DNA of 32,400 bases from Clostridiaceae bacterium (GCA_012839865.1 DUMO01000001.1:1-32400), one strand, 5' to 3'; positions 15,216-25,036 are shown, counted from the first letter of the stretch. Numbers and translations: made by a program. Notes: generated by a model not told the origin, from the letters alone.

Positions 15216-18194
15216 CTAGAATGTCCATGATTTAAACCATCTAAGCCCTTTAATATAGTCTGTGGAAACCGTCATTCCGGAAAGGGCAGGGAAGAATATA
15301 ACAAACAATAGCAAGACCACACCAAGATAAACATATATTCCATATTTTGCCTTATACTCCTCCATTATATACTTGATTACATATACTATGGACAATATGA
15401 GAAACGGAACGGAGGAGAAAAAGTGGTATATCCATGTGATTCTGGTCACAAGGATCCATGGAGCATATTGAAATAAAAGGGCTGTAAAAACAACAACCAT
15501 TCTCTTGTCCTTTTTCTTTATGGAAAGATAAACAGATACGAAAAAGGCTATTATTCCCACCCACCAGATTGCCGGGTTCCCCATGGAAACGATGGTTGAA
15601 GCTTCTCCTGCCGGCATATCCATACCGGAATAAAACCATGTGGGTCTGTATATAATCGGCCACTGGTACCATGGAGAAGAAAAGGTGTGAGTTGCCTCAA
15701 GCTGGCTGTGGTATCTGTATGCATGCAACTGGAGGGACCAGACCTCCCCTAGGCCGTGCCCCTGTCCTGACAGCATGTATGGGATATAGGACGCTATATA
15801 TATAATTATCGGGATCAAAATAAAGAATACAATGCAGTATGCAGCAGTACCAATTAAATTTAAAGGAATAAAATCATCCGTCCATCGCAAGTCAGCCGGT
15901 ACCGGTTTGTCGGTGTACTTTTTGCCACCAGCAGCTGGTTGCTTTTTACGGTTTGCTGTTTTATTGGTTTTCCTGCTCTTATTTTGCGCCATGTTGATAT
16001 ATTTTTTATAGTCCAGATACTCAATAATTTTAGCAGAGAAAAACAGCAGGGCAAGACCTGCTCCTGCATATATGCTTATCCATTTTGTTGCAACACCGAT
16101 GCCAAAGGTCAAACCGCAATATAATAAAGGCATGAGGGACTTCTTAAATTCCAGTTCATAGGACTTGTTCATGAAATAATCATACATGAAGTAATACATC
16201 AAAATTATGAAAAATGTTGCATACACGTCAATTGTTGCAATCCTTGTCTGGGAAAAGTGCATGAAGTCAAACATTATTAAAAATGCGCTGCAAAAACCAT
16301 AGAAACGCTTTTTGAACATCTTTTTTCCGAACAAGTACATGAGAGGAATCATAGCTGCTCCGAATAATGTGCCAATAATTCTCCACCCGAAAGGATTCAT
16401 GCCAAATATTGCAATGCCTATGGCAATAAACAGTTTTCCAAGGGGCGGGTGGGTATTTTCATAAGGTTCCAGCAGGTTCAAGTGCTCATATGCAGTCCTG
16501 GCATGGTATATTTCGTCAAAATAAGTGTTTGTTAAAAAGGAAGGCCGGTATGCTATTTTTTCAGGCTCATCGAAAAGATTTTCAACAGTGCCTTCATCAT
16601 ACATATCCACAGCCTTATCAGAGATTAAAAAACCTGTAACAGGTTTGCTGCTTGCCTCTTCAAAAAAGCCCAGCTCAAGCAGTGTTCCCCCGGGCTCTTC
16701 GGTTACTATTCTGATTTTTTGGGTTTTTGCATTTATTCTCGTGTAACTCCATTTGTAAAAATCATTTTTCTTAAAGGTGCCAAGGGGTTTGAATTCCCCT
16801 GATTCATCCAGATATTCAATCCTGTAGGTGCCATCTATGTACCAGCCTTCACCATGTCCCTGATAGTAATATATTCTTGAAAGGTTCACCTGTCTTCCAA
16901 AATCAACTGTAAAGTTCTCCCCTGTCCTTACCGGCATCCAGCCGGTTTTGGGAACATTTGTACTTCCAAGATTTATAAGGGCCGGGAATAGGTAAATTAT
17001 CGTCATGGCTGCCATTATGGCAATATCTGCCTTGCGTGATACAAAATGCCCGAATCTGCTGCTTTTAAATGTTAAGAGAACTTTTTGAAAAAGGTTTGCT
17101 TTTTCTAATTCCTGCACTTTCCCTGCATCCTGCAGGGCTGCTGCCTCAAGTGGGGCGGCTTCATTTTCCGGAGCTTTTTCATCCTGTTGGACCACGGCAC
17201 TCTTCAGGGCTCCTTTGTCTTTCGTCTTTTCTGCACCTTTCGCGCTTTCTAAGCCTTGTGCCGCCCTGGCGTCCTGTAAACTCACTTTACCTTGCAGGGT
17301 TGACTTATAAACTGTCCCGGAACCTGAGTCTTCTTTTAAAGACTTTAACTTATCACCTTTTTCGTGTTTTCCGTTAGTTTCAGAATCATCCTCTTCATCA
17401 GGGAAATAATCTCCTTCATATACTTTCTCAGGGTTGTATTGCCTGTCCTTTCTCGTGCAAAAAGCGTACCCTGCACCTGCCAGGGCGGCAAAAAACGCAC
17501 CCAGGTAAATCATCCAGTCACTTCTGAACGAACGTGTGCCGTCTTTTTCTCCGGTGACTGATTCTCCACCGTCTTTCTCCTTTTCCCCGCCGGTTCCCTC
17601 AATTACCGCCATAGGCACACCTGCCGGAATTGCATTGACTTCCTCCACCAACACATCGTCAAAGGAAGCCTTTCCTGTATTTACGTAACCATAGCCCCCC
17701 AGTCCTAATGTTATGTCCAGGGTATTAATTCCCCTGCCTGTTTTGACATATAGTTCTATGCTCTCCCAACCATCGGTGGTGCCTTTTACATCCCGGGAAG
17801 TTTCAAGTCTGCCGGTAATTGATATGTTTGCTCCAAGCCCCGTAAATCCCACATTTTCTGTTTTTACCCAGCAGGAAATTCTATACATGGAGTTTTCCTT
17901 TACATTTATCAATTGCCTGAACCGGGCGTCATTTTCCTTATCGTTGACTATTGTTGCAAATTTTTCACCGGAATGGGCTTCACCTGTTTCAATGTGATAG
18001 GATGTCACGCTTCTGTCGTTCTTCCAGTCCCAGGTATTCCAGAACATGGGCCTTCCGTTGTCGTCTTCTTCAAAAGACGGGTTTAGTGCCAGATTCTCCT
18101 TTTCCGCCAAAGCAGGAGCCAATCCTGCAAAAAGCACAATAAAGGCAAAGAATAATATCAGAAACTTTTTCATTTTGAAGGATGTTTTTTTCAT
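15216..18194 (-). CDS. PMT-type GT-C mannosyltransferase with sugar-binding-like domains
   Basis: Predicted polytopic transferase of the protein O-mannosyltransferase family, using a polyprenyl-phosphate sugar outside the membrane. The catalytic Asp-Glu is in NTYFDEIYHARTAYE (Asp560, Glu561), followed by ENTHPPLGKLF, as in PMT family members. Order: signal peptide 1-30 (ends APALA); carbohydrate-binding-like (CBM4/9-type) domain ~33-185; membrane helix ~227-246; a charged low-complexity linker ~250-370; first catalytic membrane helix ~388-408; an F5/8-type-C-like domain ~418-515 in the loop before the Asp-Glu; then about ten further helices. The N-terminal half is unusual for a PMT. At 992 residues it is longer than common bacterial PMTs. 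The ATG at 18194 has GGAGGG eight bases upstream and overlaps the stop of the flavoprotein gene by four bases (ATGA), showing tight operon coupling. Confidence 0.85.
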   Translation of the reverse strand: MKKTSFKMKKFLILFFAFIVLFAGLAPALAEKENLALNPSFEEDDNGRPMFWNTWDWKNDRSVTSYHIETGEAHSGEKFATIVNDKENDARFRQLINVKENSMYRISCWVKTENVGFTGLGANISITGRLETSRDVKGTTDGWESIELYVKTGRGINTLDITLGLGGYGYVNTGKASFDDVLVEEVNAIPAGVPMAVIEGTGGEKEKDGGESVTGEKDGTRSFRSDWMIYLGAFFAALAGAGYAFCTRKDRQYNPEKVYEGDYFPDEEDDSETNGKHEKGDKLKSLKEDSGSGTVYKSTLQGKVSLQDARAAQGLESAKGAEKTKDKGALKSAVVQQDEKAPENEAAPLEAAALQDAGKVQELEKANLFQKVLLTFKSSRFGHFVSRKADIAIMAAMTIIYLFPALINLGSTNVPKTGWMPVRTGENFTVDFGRQVNLSRIYYYQGHGEGWYIDGTYRIEYLDESGEFKPLGTFKKNDFYKWSYTRINAKTQKIRIVTEEPGGTLLELGFFEEASSKPVTGFLISDKAVDMYDEGTVENLFDEPEKIAYRPSFLTNTYFDEIYHARTAYEHLNLLEPYENTHPPLGKLFIAIGIAIFGMNPFGWRIIGTLFGAAMIPLMYLFGKKMFKKRFYGFCSAFLIMFDFMHFSQTRIATIDVYATFFIILMYYFMYDYFMNKSYELEFKKSLMPLLYCGLTFGIGVATKWISIYAGAGLALLFFSAKIIEYLDYKKYINMAQNKSRKTNKTANRKKQPAAGGKKYTDKPVPADLRWTDDFIPLNLIGTAAYCIVFFILIPIIIYIASYIPYMLSGQGHGLGEVWSLQLHAYRYHSQLEATHTFSSPWYQWPIIYRPTWFYSGMDMPAGEASTIVSMGNPAIWWVGIIAFFVSVYLSIKKKDKRMVVVFTALLFQYAPWILVTRITWIYHFFSSVPFLILSIVYVIKYIMEEYKAKYGIYVYLGVVLLLFVIFFPALSGMTVSTDYIKGLRWFKSWTF

Positions 18195-19498
18195 GATCCG
18201 ATCCCTCCCGGTTCTATGGCTTTTGCAACCTTTTTCCCAATCAGCACGGCATAATTCTGTCCCCTGTCCTCAGGGTAAATCTGAGCCATGCTTGCAATGT
18301 ATAAATTTTTAACCGGTGTGCAGAAATCAGGCAGCACAGCCGGGTAATTCCCTGTAACTACAGGCTGGGCATAAAGTGCTCTGTTTACATGTATATTTTT
18401 TATTATAGATTCGTCCATATCAGGAAAAATCCTTTTAAGTCCTTTGACGAATATTTTTGTAACAGAATCATCCAAAAGCCTGTACATTTCATCCTCCGGA
18501 TCAAGATACCTTGAAAGATATAAAATGCTGCCATTGTACCTTCCATCCTGAACAAGGTTTGTATGTTCTATTGCCAGCACGAAAGGAAAATCTTCCCCGG
18601 CAACGGTAATCCAGTACCAGGGTGATAGTCTATCAGACATTTCCAGCATCACGCAAATGTTGGCTTTATACTTGATGCCGGAAAGTCTCTTGACGTAACT
18701 TTCCGGAAGCTCCGGTGCAATATCCCCAAGCACCGCAGGTGCTGCCGTAACAACAACCCTGTCAAATACGCACTTTTCACCCCCTGCGGTAATACACAGC
18801 CTGTTGTCAGGTGTGGAGACAATTTCCGTAACACATGTATCTGTAAAAACCTGTCCGCCATTTTGCGTTATCCTTTCAACAAGGGTATCAAGAATCCTTT
18901 TAAAACTCCCGTCCATATACCCCAGCATCTCCCGGTTTAAATTCTTACCCCTTGTAGTCCCCCTCAGCTTAAACTTGTTCCATATCCAAACAGCTGAAAT
19001 ATTTTCAGCGTCCGCGCCAAATTTCGAATACAAAAGAGGTTTGAACACCTTCTCATATACATTCTTTCCTGCATTATTGACAATCCATTCCTTTGCACTG
19101 ATTTCCTCCAACGCTTTCCAGTCCCGCAACCGGGCAGCCTTCAGGACAGTCAATCCCATTTTTATTCTTTCCGGTACAGCCAGTTCTCTGAACATTAAAA
19201 GGTCAACAGGTGATGTAAAGGGATAAAGTTTGTTATTTATAAATATTGCATTCCTGGGCAAATACCAGCGAAGAACATCCTTTAGTCCCAGTTCCTCCAC
19301 CAGGGCAATTATCTCTGAATCGGTGGTAAATATATGGTGATAAAATTTCTCAACAGTCTCCCTGTTTACAGCTACGGTATCAACAAGGCCTCCGATGCTT
19401 TGCTCCTTTTCATAAACAAACACCCTGTGTCCCGCCTTTGAAAGCTCATATGCAGCAGTAAGCCCTCCGATTCCTCCACCTACAATACATATATTCAA
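18191..19498 (-). CDS. FAD-dependent amine oxidase-like flavoprotein (copy 2)
   Basis: Same FAD fold as the protein at 9909-11321, with the N-terminal motif NICIVGGGIGGLTAAYEL and IGGLVDT. The C-terminus has NLYIASMAQIYPEDRGQNYAVLIG, a second FAD-contact segment. It is a member of the protoporphyrinogen-oxidase/amine-oxidase superfamily; the substrate is unknown. The start is taken as TTG at 19498: the Shine-Dalgarno AAAGGGGTGAT ends five bases upstream and overlaps the alternative GTG at 19507. The protein is 435 residues. Its stop overlaps the start of the PMT gene by four bases, and it begins 17 bases after the upstream GT-C gene ends, so it is integral to the glycosylation operon and not a chance neighbour. 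Confidence 0.85.
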   Translation of the reverse strand: MNICIVGGGIGGLTAAYELSKAGHRVFVYEKEQSIGGLVDTVAVNRETVEKFYHHIFTTDSEIIALVEELGLKDVLRWYLPRNAIFINNKLYPFTSPVDLLMFRELAVPERIKMGLTVLKAARLRDWKALEEISAKEWIVNNAGKNVYEKVFKPLLYSKFGADAENISAVWIWNKFKLRGTTRGKNLNREMLGYMDGSFKRILDTLVERITQNGGQVFTDTCVTEIVSTPDNRLCITAGGEKCVFDRVVVTAAPAVLGDIAPELPESYVKRLSGIKYKANICVMLEMSDRLSPWYWITVAGEDFPFVLAIEHTNLVQDGRYNGSILYLSRYLDPEDEMYRLLDDSVTKIFVKGLKRIFPDMDESIIKNIHVNRALYAQPVVTGNYPAVLPDFCTPVKNLYIASMAQIYPEDRGQNYAVLIGKKVAKAIEPGGIGS

Positions 19499-19514
19499 AC
19501 TTATCACCCCTTTT

Positions 19515-20735
19515 TCAGCTTAAGCAGGTTTTCTTTTTTATTATCAAAACCATTTCATAAACTGCATAAAGCATTGCCAGCATTGTCACAACCGCTATTG
19601 CATATGCAATCGGGTCATTGGCTGAAACCCAGTATACCTTCCTGAAGGACAGGTAATATATATACCATTGATTTGCCAGATGGCATAAACTTAAGACAAC
19701 AAAGGAATACCAGAGCCTGGGGTTCCATAAAATGCATACCGCAAGAAAAATCAATGCCGGGAAAAGGTACCTCTCATGCATCCTGGTTCCAAACATGAAT
19801 ACTGCAAAACATATGAAATAGCCTGTATAATAAATGGCATAAGCGCTCTTGATGTTGCGCAGTATTGCAATAAAAGATACAATGACAACCAGTGTCAGGA
19901 TTATCAGGCTCCAGGCTGCATAAGTCCAACCTAAAAATGGCTGGTTGTCAGGAACAATCTGTCCTTTCGCCAATGTCCAGAAGTTGAAACCGTTTGCAGT
20001 GGCGTAAGGATAATCCCCTCCGCTTTTAAGATAAAGGTCAATTATCCATAAAATCGGGCGGTTGGCAGCAAAAGGCAAGGTAATAAAAATATAAGCACTT
20101 AAACCCCCAAGGATGGTCAATATGATTTTTCTTGCCGACACCTTCCGAAAGTACAGTATAAGGACTATCGGCGCCAAAACTGCGCTTTGGGGTTTTGTCA
20201 GCACGGCGGCTCCAAACAGAATGGCAGCCGTAATACTCCTTTTTGTGTTGAAGCAATATATCACCCCAAGCAGCATGGTAGCCGGAATTGAATCAAACTG
20301 TCCCCAGATGGATGAGTTGAAAAAAACAGCCGGGTTCAGGGAATATAATATTCCAAGCACCAGACCCAGCCGTTCCTTTCCGTATTTTTTCCCGATAAGG
20401 AATATGAGCAGCCCTCCAATAATGTCAGAAGCTACCGACCAGAATTTAATAAGAAACACATGGGTTCCGTAACCCAGGGAGAATATCTTTGCGATTTTTC
20501 CCGTAAACCATAAAAGATACATATATGCCGGAGCATACACAATGTGAAATGTGTCATACACACGGGAAAAACCGTACTCTGCCATATAAGCGCTCCATGC
20601 CTGATATCCCCGCATATCTATTTCATAACTTGGCAACAGGGTGAGAAGCAATCTTGCAAAGATAGCACAAACCACCACCCCTGGTATTGCGGGTAAAAAT
20701 GATTTTAAATCAATACGTCCTGTTTGATTTTTCAT
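19515..20735 (-). CDS. GT-C family integral membrane glycosyltransferase
   Basis: Polytopic membrane protein of 406 residues with about ten helices, resembling mannosyltransferases of the GT-C superfamily that use polyprenyl-phosphate sugars. The first external loop contains YEIDMRGYQAWSAYMAEYG, where the acidic residues fit the catalytic site position, and later FFNSSIWGQFDSIPA and TRMHERYLFPAL, which are common in this group (DUF2029/PIG-M-like). The start is ATG at 20735 with GGGGG five bases upstream; a TTG at 20747 is in frame but precedes the ribosome binding site. It lies 62 bases downstream of the large GT-C gene and 16 bases ahead of the flavoprotein. Confidence 0.82.
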   Translation of the reverse strand: MKNQTGRIDLKSFLPAIPGVVVCAIFARLLLTLLPSYEIDMRGYQAWSAYMAEYGFSRVYDTFHIVYAPAYMYLLWFTGKIAKIFSLGYGTHVFLIKFWSVASDIIGGLLIFLIGKKYGKERLGLVLGILYSLNPAVFFNSSIWGQFDSIPATMLLGVIYCFNTKRSITAAILFGAAVLTKPQSAVLAPIVLILYFRKVSARKIILTILGGLSAYIFITLPFAANRPILWIIDLYLKSGGDYPYATANGFNFWTLAKGQIVPDNQPFLGWTYAAWSLIILTLVVIVSFIAILRNIKSAYAIYYTGYFICFAVFMFGTRMHERYLFPALIFLAVCILWNPRLWYSFVVLSLCHLANQWYIYYLSFRKVYWVSANDPIAYAIAVVTMLAMLYAVYEMVLIIKKKTCLS

Positions 20736-20797
20736 GAAAACCCCCAAAACATTAATTATAGGTGTGCCATTTATCTGTCCAGCCTGCAGTGGAAAAG

Positions 20798-22960
20798 TTA
20801 GTACGTCCGGTATATTGTATAATTTTGATTTATGTAAACCGGTTTGAAGTTTTCTTTAATCAATTTCTCATTCAAACTGTATTCGGTACTGTTTCTATTG
20901 CCGTCTTCCACAACTATATAACTTATTCCATACTTTTCGATTAACTTCCTTATTTCCCCTATATTACTTCCCCCATATATTTTACGTACCACATCAGCTC
21001 TTTCATATGTATTATACCCGGCAGACCAGGCATAGTAAGGCCAGCCATAGAACAACCTGCGCCCGGCAAGCAAGACAGGATCAATACAATAAGCATCTGT
21101 GAGAAATATCTCATCCGGGGCTGTATTGTTTGCGACCCATTCCAGCACAGGATCGTCTAGTTTAAGCTCTACTCTCCTTTTATCCATGTTGTAAAGGGTT
21201 ATTATATCCGCAAAGCCTGTTACCGTTAGCAGAAATATTAAAATAACAGCCACCGGTATCGTCCACACCTTTCGGCTTCTGACAAGGCAGCTTACAAAAT
21301 TCGCTGATATAATTCCCAAAAAGATTACTCCCATTATTACATATTTATGATTAACCGTTATGTCAGGGGTAAGCTTGAGGGTCGTGGCAAGCACTATCGG
21401 GGCAATGAAGGCAAGGGTGAGAATGCGTCCTCCCTTTGGAAGAATAAAAAGGGCGGAAATAATCACAAAAGGTAAAACCCCCAGCAATTCAACATAATAT
21501 TTTATGATTCCGGTAAACTCTTTGGTTCCTGACAGAAAACCGATAAAAAGCCCGGGGCTTACAGCAGATACTCCCCTGCCAATAAAAAATTCCGATTCAA
21601 GAAATGCCAAAACCGTGGTGATGACCGCAATTATCAGAAATTCAAGCCTGTGCTTGGAGAAGACCGCCAGCACAAATAAAACAGAAATCCCCGCAATTAC
21701 CACTGCGCCGTTCCAAAAACTCAAAAGTCCGAAAACAACTCCGGCAAAAACAGCTCTTTCCAAGTTCTGAGGCAGCCATGCATCACGCCTTAGAACAAAC
21801 TCCTCCGCCCAGCCTCCAATCCGGAATAAGAATCGTTTAGCCAGGCTTTTTATTGTACATACCGGATTATGCACCCCATACTTCATTCTATCCATAAAGG
21901 AGTTTGCTTCACATATAGCTAATGCTTCGTCATCAGAATCTCCACAGGTCGCTGTCGCCGTCAATTCATGAATTTTCCATATCATCTTCCTTAAAAGAGG
22001 AAGAATGGCTATTATAATAAGAATCAGTATTCCCAAAGCAAAAGGAAAATGCCGCTGGTTTACATAAACTTTTTGCGCCCATAAGCCCCAGTCTTCATGG
22101 GTTGTCCTCCCTATGTGGCTTTCACTGTTTGCCAAAATCCTCTTCAACCCGGTGGCAAGTGAATCAAAACAGCTGATAAAAGTAAAAAATGCAAAGGAAC
22201 TTCTGAAAAAGAAAAATACCGAAGCAAGAATCCCCGTAAGCCTGCTGTTGAAAATAAGGACTGCAAGAGAATATAAAAGCATGTGGAAGGATACTATCGA
22301 CAATACGCTTGGCAGGTTGAAAGCCCAGTCGATGGGCAGTCCCAGGTATTCAAGGTTTCCTGCCAGGAACTGGAACATGAAATGATATCTTATGCCATCG
22401 CCCGCAAAATGCGGATATTCTGTCGGAAAATTTTTGCCCATGGAAAAGGAGCGTATAACCGAAAGATGAGGGCCAAAATCACTATACACCGAGAAACCGA
22501 TTCTTAATGTATTTCCGGAAACACTTAATGACCTGACCATGAAAAACGACCAGACAACCAGGGAGACAATAATAAGTATAATTTCAACAAAGTTTGCCCT
22601 GACAAAGCCAGTGACAAATCCGGGAGTCCTGACTCTGTCTATAAGTTTTTTGTACCGTTCAGTTTTCCGGACCGCAGATAATAAAACAAATGCCGCAGAT
22701 GCCCAAATTGCAACCAAATTTCCGTAAAGCATGGGATCTTTGGTGTTTCTGAACATATAAGCGGCAAGATATGTAATCCAAACCATTACAAGAGTGCCTG
22801 TAAGGAACGCCCCGGGAAGAAGTATCATCCATGACCCGAGATTGACCTTTTCTCCGGTAAGGCACCGGGTCTTGTCCAACCTTTCAAGGTATGGAACAAT
22901 CTTTCTTGTTATGTACAATCCTGTACAACAGGCTAAAAAAATATACAGAATCGCCGGCAT
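20798..22960 (-). CDS. Large GT-C-like integral membrane protein, 720 aa
   Basis: Probable membrane glycosyltransferase; assignment is by topology and context, as I do not recognise a named family. There are more than a dozen hydrophobic helices. A conserved-looking external loop YSDFGPHLSVIRSFSMGKNF near residue 160-180, followed by FAGDGIRYHFMFQFLAG, resembles the first-loop acidic site of GT-C enzymes. The C-terminal 130 residues are soluble (DDPVLEWVANNTAPDEIFLTD and YGISYIVVEDG), a pattern seen in several GT-C proteins with a C-terminal extracytoplasmic domain. An insert at ~330-385 is charged and Cys-containing. The ATG at 22960 has AGGGGG five bases upstream; the preceding ATG at 22963 is too close to it. 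The gap to the upstream GT2 gene is 27 bases. Confidence 0.78.
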   Translation of the reverse strand: MPAILYIFLACCTGLYITRKIVPYLERLDKTRCLTGEKVNLGSWMILLPGAFLTGTLVMVWITYLAAYMFRNTKDPMLYGNLVAIWASAAFVLLSAVRKTERYKKLIDRVRTPGFVTGFVRANFVEIILIIVSLVVWSFFMVRSLSVSGNTLRIGFSVYSDFGPHLSVIRSFSMGKNFPTEYPHFAGDGIRYHFMFQFLAGNLEYLGLPIDWAFNLPSVLSIVSFHMLLYSLAVLIFNSRLTGILASVFFFFRSSFAFFTFISCFDSLATGLKRILANSESHIGRTTHEDWGLWAQKVYVNQRHFPFALGILILIIIAILPLLRKMIWKIHELTATATCGDSDDEALAICEANSFMDRMKYGVHNPVCTIKSLAKRFLFRIGGWAEEFVLRRDAWLPQNLERAVFAGVVFGLLSFWNGAVVIAGISVLFVLAVFSKHRLEFLIIAVITTVLAFLESEFFIGRGVSAVSPGLFIGFLSGTKEFTGIIKYYVELLGVLPFVIISALFILPKGGRILTLAFIAPIVLATTLKLTPDITVNHKYVIMGVIFLGIISANFVSCLVRSRKVWTIPVAVILIFLLTVTGFADIITLYNMDKRRVELKLDDPVLEWVANNTAPDEIFLTDAYCIDPVLLAGRRLFYGWPYYAWSAGYNTYERADVVRKIYGGSNIGEIRKLIEKYGISYIVVEDGNRNSTEYSLNEKLIKENFKPVYINQNYTIYRTY

Positions 22961-22987
22961 CATATCCCCCTGCCAATTCTTAGTTTT

Positions 22988-23968
22988 CTATTTTAACAGG
23001 TTCTCCTCCCTGGCATAATTTCCAGCATCAAGAGCCTGGAATTTGTCTGTTTTTTCCGATACAAGGTACCTGGGTCTTCCTTTGACCTCTTCGTATATTT
23101 TAGCAATATATGTGCCGATAATTCCCAGGCTTATCATAAGGGTGCTTCCGATAATCAAAAGCAGCAATATTACCGTGGTAAAACCGCTTACTGCAATATT
23201 GCGAAATTTCATGTACAAGGTCTGCAATCCAAGTATGAATGAACCTGCCAGGAACAAAGCTCCCAGAAATGTAACTATATAAAGGGGCATTGAGGAAAAA
23301 GAAGTAATGGCGTTTATTGCAAGCTTCATCAATTTAAAGGCAGACCATTTGCTTCTTCCGCTATTTCGTTCCTTGACTTCAAAGGGTATGCTGGCCCGGT
23401 TGAACCCTGTCCATGCTGACATGCCCCTGAAGAAAGTATTCCTCTCTCCCATGGTTTTCAATGCTTCTATAACTTTCGCATCCAGCAGTTTAAAATCAGA
23501 GGCTCTGTCAAGGTCAATGCCTGACATCATATGCAGAACTTTATAAAAGGACAAGGCACATATCTTGTTTATAAACCTTTCCCGGCCCCGGGCAATCTTT
23601 ACCCCCTCCACCACATCAAATCCGTCAACTGCCCAAAGCTTGAGCATTTCAGGTATTATTTCAGGAGGATGCTGAAGATCGGAGTCCATTATTATGCATG
23701 CATCGGGGTTGACATTTTCAATTCCTGCACACAATGCCGCTTCTTTCCCAAAATTCCTGCTTAAGCGAAGACCCCGGACATTGTCAAAGTTATCTGAAAG
23801 GCGGGTTATTTCCCCCCAGGTGTTATCCTTAGAACCATCATCAACAAGTACAATTTCAAAATCATACAGCTTTGTGTCCAGATATTGATTTATTTCAGAA
23901 ACATTGTCAAAAATCTTTTCGCCTTCGTTATATACGGGAATAATCACCGATACCAACTTTTTCTCCAT
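22988..23968 (-). CDS. Polyprenyl-phosphate sugar transferase (GT2)
   Basis: Second DPM1/GtrB-type glycosyltransferase of the cluster, 326 residues. The N-terminal catalytic domain shows VSVIIPVYNEGEKI, IVLVDDGSKDNTW, SRNFGKEAALCAGIE and DSDLQHPPEIIPEM, the metal/donor motif. GRSKWSAFKLMKLAINAITSFS marks the acceptor-side region, and two membrane helices follow (about 236-255 and 270-290). The short C-terminus begins IAKIYEEVKGRPRYLV and lacks the repeat tail of the paralogue at 14069-15154. The two have the same layout but differ through the second half. The ATG at 23968 has GGGGG five bases upstream. It is probably translated after the GtrA gene (78 bases upstream) and supplies the lipid-linked sugar for the GT-C enzymes. 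Confidence 0.92.
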   Translation of the reverse strand: MEKKLVSVIIPVYNEGEKIFDNVSEINQYLDTKLYDFEIVLVDDGSKDNTWGEITRLSDNFDNVRGLRLSRNFGKEAALCAGIENVNPDACIIMDSDLQHPPEIIPEMLKLWAVDGFDVVEGVKIARGRERFINKICALSFYKVLHMMSGIDLDRASDFKLLDAKVIEALKTMGERNTFFRGMSAWTGFNRASIPFEVKERNSGRSKWSAFKLMKLAINAITSFSSMPLYIVTFLGALFLAGSFILGLQTLYMKFRNIAVSGFTTVILLLLIIGSTLMISLGIIGTYIAKIYEEVKGRPRYLVSEKTDKFQALDAGNYAREENLLK

Positions 23969-24046
23969 ATTAACCCCCTGTTTTTTTGCGATGTATGAAC
24001 TCCCTGATGAAAACTCGGACCCTTCACCGTCAACCCGGATAAGTCC

Positions 24047-24481
24047 CTAACGATAAATAATCTTCTTATATATTACAAAATTCCAGGATACAACAGCTCC
24101 CATAATAAGCACCTTTGAAATCTGGGGCGGAATCCCCGCCATATCTGATAATAAATACATCAGCCCGTTTGTAGCGAATATATTGATAAAAAACAAGCAA
24201 CCATAAAGAACAAGCTGCTTCTTTATATTTTCCCTGGACTTGAAGGACCAGTATCTGTTCAGCAGAAAATTGAACCAGAATATAATAATATAGGCAATTG
24301 TGTTGGCTGTAATATACCACAGCCTGATTACCTGAAAAAGCAGTGTAAAAATGGAATACTCAAGGGCAAAGGATAAGCAGCCTGTAATAAAATACTTTTT
24401 AAACTGCTCGAAAGTCCTTTCATTCAGGAATTCATTCAAAAACGGTATTTTTGCAAGTTTGTCCCTTACCTCAGCCAACAT
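24047..24481 (-). CDS. GtrA-family membrane protein (copy 2)
   Basis: First gene of the glycosylation cluster. The start is ATG at 24481, with GGGGGA seven bases upstream. The frame stays open to 24574 but the extra residues are not supported. The 144-residue product has the GtrA opening (EQFKKYFITGCLSFALEYSIFTLLF), four hydrophobic helices and the terminal VVSWNFVIYKKIIYR, matching the WNF motif of copy 1. GtrA proteins are proposed to act as flippases or chaperones for polyprenyl-phosphate sugars; the adjacent GT2 is the classical partner (GtrB). Confidence 0.9.
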   Translation of the reverse strand: MLAEVRDKLAKIPFLNEFLNERTFEQFKKYFITGCLSFALEYSIFTLLFQVIRLWYITANTIAYIIIFWFNFLLNRYWSFKSRENIKKQLVLYGCLFFINIFATNGLMYLLSDMAGIPPQISKVLIMGAVVSWNFVIYKKIIYR

Positions 24482-25036
24482 TACATCTTCCCCCAGAATT
24501 GTTTTTACCAAGGCAAAACAATAATAATAATATGTAATTGATTCAGAAAACTCCGACAGTAAACATACTACCACTAATTAGCAGTATTTTACAAGATATG
24601 TTTTTGGCACCCTAACCGACTTGAATTACACCTGCACCATAATGCACTAATACACACATTTTCATGTATTGCATTAATATCTTATTAAGATAAAATTGAT
24701 TTTTCACCTAAACACCGACACCAAAAAAATTATATCAAATTGAAACATGTTTTGCAAATTATATTTTTATACCCTGATGTCTGAACAGTTGCTAAATCTT
24801 GCCTGATATTCAGTATGGTATTCTGTTCTCCGGGCAAAAGAAGCAAAAAGGACATTGCCATGCGCAGCGGCCAGAGGCTTTTTGGATTATGTCCTGTGCC
24901 TTATGCATTGATATGCATTTTGCAATTGAATAATTTGCTAATTTAAAATATAATGATTAATGCATTTCACTTTGCATCAAGATAATAATTCTTTATGGTT
25001 ACACTAATAATATAAATCTGTCCAAAGGAGATAAAA
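24482..25036. other. Divergent intergenic region of glycosylation cluster and PHP gene
   Basis: About 550 AT-rich bases hold no gene. The plus-strand promoter at 24926-24954 is listed separately. For the minus-strand cluster I see only weak candidates, for example TTGTAA spaced 18 bases from TAGTAT on the minus strand near 24565-24595, and I do not call it. Confidence 0.5.
24926..24954 (+). promoter_or_regulatory. Sigma-A promoter for the PHP gene
   Basis: TTGAAT (24926-24931), a 17-base spacer and a perfect TATAAT (24949-24954) lie about 80 bases ahead of the ATG at 25037. Confidence 0.65.
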
